NCBI RefSeq assembly: GCF_964204645.1
Contig: NC_134028.1
Location: 3,384,501 to 3,448,500, forward strand
DNA: 64,000 bases
Reading direction: 5' to 3'
Source of the DNA: Tubulanus polymorphus
Taxonomy: Eukaryota > Nemertea > Palaeonemertea > Tubulaniformes > Tubulanidae
Both the position numbers and the translations under genes were made by a program. Numbering within the stretch: position 1 is the stretch's first letter; the number at the start of each line of letters is the position of its first letter. Under the pieces are notes generated by a model that made no database searches, was not told the DNA's origin, and saw nothing but the letters and a program-made list of their open reading frames with translations. This document shows, piece after piece, positions 33,382 through 41,709 of this stretch.

Positions 33382-36069
33382 GAACTATATAAATGCCTTG
33401 TATGTCAGGCACAGTCAACATCAGTGAAATCGTATTGTCGTCATTACAGAGAGCATAAAAATCTACCAAATTTTCCAAACATACCTTGCCCACATTGTAA
33501 TGTCTTATCACCTTCCTATGATGCACTACGTAAGCATATAAATAGGAATCATGATGCTAAAAAAAAAGATGGAGGCCTCAGAAGACCATCATGTCTTGCT
33601 GAGTTCAAATGTTCAGTGTCTCTATGCAATAAAGTATTTATGTCTTTGAGTAGTCTAATCGCGCACCTAAAGGTACATATTGGAGTGGGTCATGAAATAT
33701 CGTGTCCGTTTAAGGATTGTAGCTATAAATATGATGTAAAGTCTTCATTTTCAAGCCATCTTTCACGGCAGCATAGGGAGGATTGGTTTCGCGATAATAT
33801 AAAGGCTGAAATTGCAGTACCGTTAGTTCTGGAGAAAAATGATTCTCAGACCGATTCAGTCAGTGATTCCATTGAAACTGCAGAAGCAGCAGGAGACATT
33901 TCAGATTTACACCTGGATGAAACTCTAACCAATAGTTCTACTGATGTCAGGCAACTTGAAATGAGCTTAGCTCTTTTGTATCTGAAATTACAGTCTAAGC
34001 TTTTAGTACCAACTTCTACTGTACAAATAATAGTTGAAGAATTTGCCAATGTTTTCCACCTTGAACAAAAGTATGTAAGTGGAGTATTGTGGCATAAGTT
34101 GAAAAGTCTTGAAATAACAGATGATGTCGCACAGAAAGTTATTGATGAACTGGCTCAACAAAATGAATTCTCTCAAATTCTAGACATGAAGAACGGTCCA
34201 TTTCGTTCGGAGCATTGTAGAAAAAAGTTTTATGGAAAGAATTTTAATGTAATTCCACCAGAGAAAATAGTTCTTGGTGGTAATGACCAATTTATGTATT
34301 ATGTACCCATTGCTAGAAGCATTGAAGGCTTTTTCAGTGACTCAGCAGTTGTCAACCAATTTAATTGTCCATGCCCATCTAATCTTGATAAAATGGTTGA
34401 TATCCATGACGGGTTGGCTTTTAGACAAAATCAATTTTTCAATGCTTCTCATGAAAAATGCTTGGAAATTATATTATATCAGGATGAAATGGAAATTGTT
34501 AATCCCCTAGGAAGTGCCAAAACCAGGCACAAAGTATTGGCCTGCTATTTCACTTTGGGTAATATCTTTCCATGGCACCGGTCTAAAATTGATAGTATAC
34601 AATTGTGCTTCTTGTGTAAAAGTAGTACTGTAAAGCAACTTGGCATTAAAAAAGTCTTTGAAAGATTGGTTCAAGACATAAAATCTATTGAAAGTAATGG
34701 TATTGAAATTCAATCTTTAGGAAAAACTATTAAAGGATCGGTACTTTGTGTTTTAGGGGACAATTTAGGATCCAACGGTATTGGGGGTTTCACAGAAAAT
34801 TTTTCAACCTCTGCATTTTGGTGCAGATACTGTCTTCATTCAAACATAGAACAAAAAAACAAGGACATATGGCCTAAAATCATCCGTGATGTAAAATGTT
34901 ATAAGGACTCCGTAGAAAAAGTAAATACTGAAAATTCTATACATAATGGGGTCAAGGAAAATTCTGTCTTGAATCAGATGAAGTATTTTCATGTTCAGCA
35001 GCCAGGTTTACCCCCCTGCCTAGCACATGACGTTTTTGAGGGTATACTGAAAATTGATCTTGGCCTTATATTAAATGATTTTATTAAGAAAAAGTGGTTC
35101 ACAGCATCTAATGTTGTTGATAGATTTAGAAAATTCAAATTAGCAGGGTCTGATGTCCTAGATAGGCCATGTTTGAGTGTTGACAAAAAAAAGAAGAAAT
35201 CAGTTAAAGTAAGTGGGAGTGCCGTTCAGAATTGGAACCTACTTCGTTTGATTCCGGTGGTTTTAGAAGATGAAATTCTGAATACATCAGATGAAGTATG
35301 GCGATTGTTTATTATGTTAAAGCAGGTAGTTGAGTATATATGTTCTCCATGTGTCACCATGGAAATGTTAGCGATGATGGAAACTTTGATTGAACAGTAT
35401 ATTCAATTGAGGATTGATGTATTCCCAAATTCTAATTTACGTCCTAAGCACCATTTTATCCTACACTATCCATTGATGACATTGTATTTTGGCCCTTTAA
35501 TTAGACTCTGGACTTTACGCATGGAAAGCAAACATACATACTTCAAGCAAATTGTCAGACGAACTCAAAACTTTAAAAACGTCTTATTTTCACTTTCTGA
35601 AAAACATCAGTATCTTCAGGCATACTATTCTATTGGTAGTCTCTTTTCTCCAAACTTGACTTATGTTGAAGGTTTCAAATTTGTTGACAGTATTTATAGT
35701 GCTGAGATTTCTAAGTCTGTACGAGATGTCATACCTTATTCCAAACAGTGTTTAGTGACTAAAGAAATTAATTTCAAAAGTGTTATATATAAATTGGACA
35801 GTGACATGCATGTAGCTATCTCAAGTAGTGAAAGTGAGACAGTGTTTGGAAGAATTATTCTACTGCTTGTTTCCGATGAGGAACCATTCTGCGTCGTGGA
35901 CCTGGAGAATGCTATATACTCTGAAGCATACGGTGTATTCGAGCTCCAATTGAAACAGGAAAAACTGTGTTTAAAACTGTCAGAATTATGTGATTTTTAT
36001 CCACTGCCATCTTACAAAATGTCCTCAAAAAATGTGGTTGTAATCAAACATGCATTGGTGATGCGTTAA
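33382..36069 (+). CDS. C2H2 zinc-finger transposase-like protein, main exon
   Basis: The exon starts after the acceptor TTTGTAG and runs open to TAA at 36067-36069. With the leader exon the protein is 906 residues. Four C2H2 fingers occupy the N-terminus: C16-C19-H32-H36, then fingers starting PCPHC, FKCSVSLC and SCPFKDC. The C-terminal two thirds resemble large zinc-finger/transposase proteins repeated in fish and invertebrate genomes, with blocks VLGDNLGSNG, LPPCLAHDVFEG, FTASNVVDRFRKFKLAGSD and RLWTLRMESKHTYFK. The last recalls the DUF4218-like part of EnSpm transposases. Candidate acidic catalytic residues are D471, D561 and E726; this is my inference. Poly(A) signals AATAAA at 36212 and 36236 follow. 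No frameshift or stop interrupts it, so the copy may be recent or active. Confidence 0.75.
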   Translation, partial: ELYKCLVCQAQSTSVKSYCRHYREHKNLPNFPNIPCPHCNVLSPSYDALRKHINRNHDAKKKDGGLRRPSCLAEFKCSVSLCNKVFMSLSSLIAHLKVHIGVGHEISCPFKDCSYKYDVKSSFSSHLSRQHREDWFRDNIKAEIAVPLVLEKNDSQTDSVSDSIETAEAAGDISDLHLDETLTNSSTDVRQLEMSLALLYLKLQSKLLVPTSTVQIIVEEFANVFHLEQKYVSGVLWHKLKSLEITDDVAQKVIDELAQQNEFSQILDMKNGPFRSEHCRKKFYGKNFNVIPPEKIVLGGNDQFMYYVPIARSIEGFFSDSAVVNQFNCPCPSNLDKMVDIHDGLAFRQNQFFNASHEKCLEIILYQDEMEIVNPLGSAKTRHKVLACYFTLGNIFPWHRSKIDSIQLCFLCKSSTVKQLGIKKVFERLVQDIKSIESNGIEIQSLGKTIKGSVLCVLGDNLGSNGIGGFTENFSTSAFWCRYCLHSNIEQKNKDIWPKIIRDVKCYKDSVEKVNTENSIHNGVKENSVLNQMKYFHVQQPGLPPCLAHDVFEGILKIDLGLILNDFIKKKWFTASNVVDRFRKFKLAGSDVLDRPCLSVDKKKKKSVKVSGSAVQNWNLLRLIPVVLEDEILNTSDEVWRLFIMLKQVVEYICSPCVTMEMLAMMETLIEQYIQLRIDVFPNSNLRPKHHFILHYPLMTLYFGPLIRLWTLRMESKHTYFKQIVRRTQNFKNVLFSLSEKHQYLQAYYSIGSLFSPNLTYVEGFKFVDSIYSAEISKSVRDVIPYSKQCLVTKEINFKSVIYKLDSDMHVAISSSESETVFGRIILLLVSDEEPFCVVDLENAIYSEAYGVFELQLKQEKLCLKLSELCDFYPLPSYKMSSKNVVVIKHALVMR

Positions 36070-37189
36070 TAAGGTACATTGATGAGGCATTTGATGTTCT
36101 AATTTTATACAGTTTTGTTCAAGATTGTTCTGTGTTATTTAAAGGTCATTGGCAAATTAAAAAAATTTATTTTAGAATTCAAGAATTACTTCTAATAGAT
36201 AGATTGAAGTAAATAAAATGCTTGCATTCTGCTTGAATAAAGCATTAAAAAAGATGGCATAACGGGTTTCGATCAGCATTGCTTCTCCTGCACAACTACA
36301 ATGTGGTCTGTTGTAAACAGCAGTGATTCATGACGTCATTTGATTCGCTCAGCAGCACGGTTACAATGTTGAAAGCATAGCACTCTACTTTTAATCAACT
36401 GTATCATCGCTTATGTAATATGTATTATTTATTGAATGGCATCATTGGATAGCTATATAAACTGAGAAGAACCTTCAGTGAATGTCATGGATTGTTATGC
36501 ACTGCGTTATCTGTATGAGCCAAATTAAAAACACTAGTACTGAAGTGAACTGAATAAAAGCTGCCTCAACGTGTGTATAGCAGACAGTCTCTGCAGCAGT
36601 GCGAATCAAATGAGTCAATGTGAACCACTCCACTCGGTACTTTAGTGAACTACACACAGTGAATACAATGTGCTCTTAATCTTCACATAGGCGCGTTAAC
36701 AAAATAATTTGGTAAAATTATGATTAGAAATGTTTAGCTAGGTTAACAGGATGGTATTAAACTGTGAAATAGAAATTTGAAAAATTAGTGTGCCAATGAC
36801 CGTTAATTAAGACTAGCTGGTTGGTACATTAGTACCGATTAGTGGGTCTGTTATTTGAATTAATCAGGATTTTCAAGAGTTTTTTATTTAAAGTGTTGCT
36901 TCACTATTAGTTCTTTATTATCATTATTATTATTATTCTTTATTCGCGAATTGAATTACATTAGAAAATTACAGCAGGTGATAACAAGATAATATAAAGT
37001 TGATGGACACCTGACAACAGTGTCATTTGAATATTTGAACCGAACCAGATGAATGGTACCGATTTAATCCTCTCAAGCAAAGTTGAAATACGTAGAAATT
37101 AGGTTCCATATAATAAAATATAATGGGTAAACAATATATAAATAGGACTTTGTGTATGAAATTGTTACCGCAATACTTTTTACTTTTAG

Positions 37190-37258
37190 GTGCCAGTCGT
37201 TCAAAGCGAGATGATCTTAAATGATACACTTGATATCTCAGACTACTCTAGTATCGAT
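37190..37258 (+). CDS. Transposon second gene, exon 2
   Basis: A 69-bp exon between an acceptor (TTACTTTTAG) and a perfect donor (GTAAGT), phase 0 at both ends, encoding 23 residues (VPVVQSEMILNDTLDISDYS and SID). It contains a Met codon at 37211 that could act as an alternative start. It most plausibly receives the leader exon 32094-32126 by skipping the transposase-like exon. Confidence 0.6.
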
Positions 37259-37436
37259 GTAAGTAATTAATTTAATCGAATAAATACTCAGTATTTGTGG
37301 CGGATCAAGTATAGGATCAAAATCATAAACGTGAAATGTTTAAATGAAATTGTACCTGTAGTTTTTATGTATACATTAATTATTCTAAAATCACTGACTC
37401 TAGGATTTGGCATAAAGAATTTGTGTGCAAGGACAG

Positions 37437-37989
37437 GTCGCTAATTTGTATCATGTGTCTCTGCATAACACAAAAAATGTTAAGTTGTGGCTGCGAGTTC
37501 AGAAACGTAAAAGTGCCGTAGAGTTTGAAAACATTTCTGTGAAAAAGGCTAAATCCGACAATCCCACCATGAAGAAGCTTCAAGAACTTTTTCAAAGTGG
37601 ACAAAAGCAGTCTGCTGAAATTGAACAGCTGCTCGAATCATTATATGATAGTATTAGAATTGAAGCTCACACTAAACATGACATTAAATGTCTCATTGAG
37701 AGGTGGCCTCATGTCTTTAAGGAAATAGTTTATTTTGTACGTCTTTGCGAATGCTCTATCAATTTCGACCTAAAGGACTTTTCAACCCATGTTTCCACAA
37801 GGTTGGAGTTGCTGCGTACTTTTCTAGACAAGAAAAAGACCTTTGGCGGAAGAAAAACTACTGACGTGCATTTGCAATGTTTTGAAATGCTAACAACATT
37901 CTTCAAAGAGGACCGCAGTATTATTGAAATGAACCGAGATGATTCGTTTGAGGATGATCTCCCCTCGTCACCAACTATAAACATTTTCT
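37437..37989 (+). CDS. Transposon second gene, exon 3 (SAMD3-like accessory protein)
   Basis: Opens after the acceptor AAGGACAG in phase 0 and encodes 184 residues plus one base, ending at a perfect GTAAGT donor (phase 1). The N-terminal part is basic (KRKSAVEFENISVKKAK). The remainder has helix-rich segments such as HDIKCLIERWPHVFKE and FGGRKTTDVHLQCFEMLTTF. The whole resembles the C-terminal part of SAMD3-like proteins of fish and invertebrates. No SAM domain is visible in the exons found. The role is unknown; second genes of CACTA elements often encode DNA-binding or regulatory partners of the transposase. Confidence 0.6.
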
Positions 37990-38012
37990 GTAAGTATGCC
38001 GTCATATTTCAG

Positions 38013-38204
38013 GGCCCAAAATTGGATTTCAGTTCCACAGTTCCGAGTTAAGATTTGACTCCGAGTTAAAACATTGAAAATGAAGTATCCAGGACCCAGT
38101 TCCACAGTTCCGAGTTAGGATTTGACTCCGAGTTAAAACATTGAAAATGAACTAATTTTAACTCGGAGTTAACTATAACTCACAACTGTGGAACCGAGTC
38201 CTGG
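38013..38204. mobile_element. Nested MITE-like inverted repeat with duplicated arm
   Basis: It lies in the intron between exons 3 and 4 of the transposon's second gene. The left arm (38089-38143) and right arm (38158-38204) are imperfect inverted repeats with ends CCAGGACCC/GAGTCCTGG. A second copy of the left arm precedes it directly (from about 38031, 67-bp period), giving an arm-arm-inverted-arm layout. Confidence 0.75.
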
Positions 38205-38513
38205 ATAAAAATGCGGGATACTAGCTATTCAAAATATGGCATGGAATTCACAACAAATTTATTTCCTTTTATGACGCGTTGTTGGCATGATATCTGTGCC
38301 ATAGATATACTGTCAAAATTAAACTTGATATCTAACTTCAGACATGTCAAAACACATCTAGTTATATAAGAAGAGCAAAATATCAATAATTGCTACGCTG
38401 TTGAAGATATCTAGATCTGATGTCTTTGTTGTGTGAATAATTTTGTCACATTTTCCATGAGCTTTAATCACAAATTATGAATAGTCTTTCACAGAACAAT
38501 GTTTCAACTGAAC

Positions 38514-38557
38514 ATGGACGTATAAACTAGATATAAATTTCTAGTTTATACGTAAAT
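38514..38557. repeat. Short palindrome, copy 2 of dispersed family
   Basis: The left arm ATGGACGTATAAACTAG (38514-38530) is identical to copy 1. A 10-base loop (ATATAAATTT) follows, then CTAGTTTATACGTAAAT with two mismatches in the outer stem. It sits inside the transposon intron. Confidence 0.9.
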
Positions 38558-38734
38558 GATCTGAATTACTTTTACTGTTTTAGCCGACTTGGGACTTAAG
38601 TCCCAGTGAGCTATTGTGTTCACATTTCATTTGTCAGTTTGTCTGTCTGTAAACGGAATCCAGTTGAAATCTTTTTGATTAACTGTTAAGCATTTAAAAT
38701 TCCTTCCCAAATGGGCATGGTGTCTCGGACCTCT

Positions 38735-38876
38735 AGTTACCGCGGTGAGTGCCATTCAGCAAGGAGCTAATGTGGATGATGTAACTTTCTCAAGGACATC
38801 ACAGCACAACCGCGGTTCGAACCCATGACCTTGCATTCCACAAAGCCGTACGCTCTAACTACTGGGCGATGCTGTT
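38735..38876 (-). mobile_element. tRNA-derived SINE
   Basis: On the minus strand an A-box-like TAGTTAGAGCG (within 38851-38870) is followed by the B box GGGTTCGAACC (around 38813-38824). A tail follows containing GATGTCCTTGAGAAAG, which resembles the conserved GTGTCCTTGGG-type tail shared by many invertebrate SINEs. It does not form an intact tRNA. It is inserted inside the transposon intron, so it is younger than the transposon family or was carried with it. Confidence 0.7.
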
Positions 38877-38989
38877 CATAAAACCATTTAATTGTATGCA
38901 GCTTAAAAATAATTCGATTTCAAATTGATTTTGACTGACTGGATACTGCTGTATTATCAAATACATTCACAATATTACTTTCTTTTCAG

Positions 38990-39246
38990 CTGCTGTGAAT
39001 GGTGAGGACCAATATATTATTACTGTGGACAAACTGATCATGTTTAAAGTCACTTCACAGATGGATGCACTGAAACTACTGTTTTGTTCTTATTTTGTCT
39101 TCAACATTAAATACCCAAGTGCAGTAGGCAATACCATGGAATTTTTCCAGCGCTACATAGTGTGTTACAACCCTCCAGGGAGAATTCGACCTAAAGTAGC
39201 GAAACTAGCTGATAGTTTGGCCAAGTATCACTTTAGTCAGCTATAA
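38990..39246 (+). CDS. Transposon second gene, terminal exon
   Basis: Starts after a good pyrimidine-rich acceptor (ACTTTCTTTTCAG). The phase fits the preceding donor (T plus CT gives Ser). It encodes ITVDKLIMFK, then FVFNIKYPSAVGNTMEFFQR and YIVCYNPP, blocks typical of SAMD3-like C-termini, and ends at TAA 39244-39246. With the leader exon the full product would be 303 residues. AATAAA at 39446-39451 is a likely poly(A) signal. Confidence 0.65.
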
Positions 39247-40383
39247 ATGCTAACATCCAAGTATTATTTGAACTGAAAGAGAATCTTGTGTATTGAGCAA
39301 TCAAGTGCATTTGTTTTTGTATAATGTTTCAGAAAATATTTTCTTTTTTTAATATATTTGAATTTGGTGAAAACTCTTTTCTAACATTAAATTTATTGGT
39401 ATTCATCGCCACTTTCAGCACAATCATAAAAAATGTCATTTCATTAATAAAACAAATTCTGGTAGTGATGGAGAATGCTATTTAATTAAAAAAAGAAAAA
39501 AAGCATTATTTACTTAAATGTGAATGATTTTGCAATCAGTGCAAAACTAGTTTAAGTTACAAAAAATCCCACAGGAGAACGAACAGTTTTGGAAATTTTA
39601 TCAAGTAATCTTAATCATTTCGGCTAACCTTTTAGCCCACTGGATCAGATCTGGCCCATGATTTTCAATTTGTGTGAAAAAAATTTAATAAAGGGCCACT
39701 GCCACAGAAGCAGGTTTCATGAAAAAAAGCAACTCATCACCAAATATCAAAGATTAGATATTATATTTTGTATTGCTTTAATACAGTAACTCTATAGACG
39801 AGTGTTCGGTAGCGTGTTATACGTGTAGTTGTTGTGAGAGAAATATTTCACTATAGACTGAAATGAGAAATCTTTTAGTCACTTAAACATACTCGAATGT
39901 GAAAACAGGATTTATTTGACATGATTATGTACATGAAGTACATGTTTATACAGAAATTTGTGGTACAGTGTATACCATAATGTTTTTCTTTTAATTAACT
40001 CGGCGCCTAAATCGCACATTCGGGGAATCATATTTTTGTCTGGGTTAGTGGTTTCAGAAAAGGAAATACTGGAGATAATTGTAATTATACATGTTATATG
40101 TATTAATTCTTCATCTTATTATTTTTAAATCTTTGCTTGTAATTTTGTCGCGCATTTTTAAATTCTGTGTAATTCTAAACAGGGTAAAGCCCACTCTCCA
40201 ATTTTAATTTGTATTGAAGTTATATTTTTAACTCGTTGAAATATAAACATAAAGCGTATTTTACTACTGTATTATGTATTATATGTATGCATGGATTCCC
40301 GAATTTCTAAACCCCTTCCCCGCACAAATTTAAGCATTAGGCTAACAAAAATTGATACCTCGTTTCTTATTGCTGATATTAAA

Positions 40384-40535
40384 AGGTGACCAGGCCGGCC
40401 GCCTTTTCGAAATCATGATATCAGGCTAACAATAACAGACCCAGCAGTTGTAGAAATGAACTGATTAAAAATTTGATTGCAGTTTACAAAATGACCCGGC
40501 CGATTAGGAGAAACAAGGTATCATTTTTAAGCCTT
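40384..40535 (+). repeat. Dispersed repeat, copy A (inside transposon 3' region)
   Basis: It shares AATAACAGACCC(A/G)GCAG, GTTGTAGAAATGAACTGATTA and CAGTTTACAAAAT, followed by TTAGGAGAAACA, with the minus strand of 49855-50020. The two copies are clearly homologous but diverged. No coding capacity is evident. Confidence 0.8.
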
Positions 40536-41071
40536 ATGATAGGAGAATTGGCATTGGAAATTTGCCCCTTAAAGGAGTCTCAATTCAGGCATCCTGTCGG
40601 GGGTTTCAATTTGTGTCCTTTTTTCTTCTGTTACTGTATCCTGGAGGTTTTTATGTTGGAGGTGCCTTTTACTGTCGATTCGAAGGGTCTGTGGGGTGTG
40701 ATCTCCAGAATGGGTCAAAAGGTCAGCTAAGGAGGACGGTGGCATGTCGGATCAGCCAGGCGATTCTGCCGTTTCTGGACGGTGCTCGATCGTTATTTCA
40801 CGTTGGATGGAGGTCATTTTAATGGTAATCTCGCCGTATTTTAACGGCCCAGTAACGTATTTAAACGCAGCGGCTGCCTCCGGTATACGGGCGCTCATCA
40901 GCTCCTGACGGTAATTCAGACAGGGAAATACGGCGTACAGCCATTTCGGAACGGCGGGTTTGTGTTTTTACATAACGTGAAAAAACGGCATCATTTTTAT
41001 TACCATCAAATGACGGAATCTCTATGTGTCCCAATTGCTGCCGACGGAATTACCGTTTTTAAACGGAATTA
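40536..41071. other. Transposon right subterminal region
   Basis: Non-coding as far as I can tell. It is rich in CGG/CCG words, and near the end carries the palindrome CCGTTTTTAAACGG (41053-41066), matching CCGTTTTTTTACGG near the left end. Short overlapping frames at 40473-40822 have no recognisable domain. Confidence 0.55.
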
Positions 41072-41083
41072 TTTTTTACAGTG
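41072..41083 (-). repeat. Right terminal inverted repeat of transposon
   Basis: TTTTTTACAGTG, the perfect reverse complement of the left end, followed by TA. Confidence 0.85.
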
Positions 41084-41580
41084 TATTTGATTTGTTCGGA
41101 CGGTCAGGTGACTCTCGTCGGAATTCTGATTAATTCTCGAGCACGTTCGTCTTCTACGGTCTGATTAGTATAATACCTTCCCGGGAGACACGGGTAAATC
41201 TTGCCGAAACGATTCTGGCGACGACAGCGAAGATTCGCGGTGATCTTTTCCTGATAGCTCGGTCATTCCCGGGACACGGCGGCAAATCATAATAAAATTC
41301 AGCGGCCGCCGCTCGGAATATCGTCCTTGAATGAATAATTTGTGTATATATAGTTATGTGTTTATTGATCGTTCTGGAGCTCTGCTTCATCATAAACTTT
41401 GTGGGTAAATGAGCTACGGAAGACTCCACTTGGCCTCGGATCTCGCGGGTCCAGTACATCTTCTCCCCACGGGTACGAGGACCGTCGGAGCCGGGGATGG
41501 GTCGTTAATATCACAAATGAATTGGGAGTAAGAACACATGTCATACATTTTTGTTGGCACGCGATAATCCGAAGCAATCC

Positions 41581-41709
41581 GCTCTGGAGTCATCCTCCCT
41601 CGGCAGGGATTCGAACCTGATGGCATCGCTACACTCAGCCACGGCACGAACTGTTGCGATCCCGATGCCATCAGGTTCGAATCCCTGCCGGGGAGGATGC
41701 TCTGGAGTC
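41581..41709 (-). mobile_element. tRNA-derived palindromic insertion with 11-bp direct repeats
   Basis: A 107-bp unit (41592-41698) begins ATCCTCCC and ends GGGGAGGAT, with inverted arms of about 37 bp. It is flanked by perfect direct repeats GCTCTGGAGTC (41581-41591 and 41699-41709), like a target-site duplication. Each arm carries CAGGTTCGAATCC, a polymerase III B box. The minus strand also has TGGCTGAGTG, a perfect-looking A box, so the left part reads as the head of a tRNA-derived SINE. The sequence leftward to about 41370 may be more of the same SINE. Confidence 0.7.

Larger units (their letters stand above)
31609..41083 (+). mobile_element. Complete CACTA-like (CMC/EnSpm-type) DNA transposon
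   Basis: Left end CACTGTAAAAAA (31609-31620) and right end TTTTTTACAGTG (41072-41083) are perfect 12-bp terminal inverted repeats. Each is flanked by TA (31607-31608; 41084-41085), consistent with a 2-bp target duplication. Subterminal regions repeat CCGTTTTT-type words. Inside are a spliced zinc-finger transposase-like gene and a second spliced gene, both on the plus strand and both with open frames. CACTA elements characteristically begin CACTA/CACTG, have short terminal repeats, repetitive subterminal regions and two genes. The 2-bp duplication is at the short end for the superfamily, so assignment to a specific clade is provisional. A MITE, a SINE, a palindrome and another dispersed repeat sit inside its introns and tail. 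Confidence 0.8.

Noticed and set aside
38813-38870. Functional tRNA gene
   Set aside because: A- and B-box-like words are present, but the arms do not pair as a cloverleaf and a SINE-type tail follows.
31609-41083. Kolobok or piggyBac-type element
   Set aside because: Those insert at TTAA. Here the flanking duplication is TA and the ends begin CACTG.
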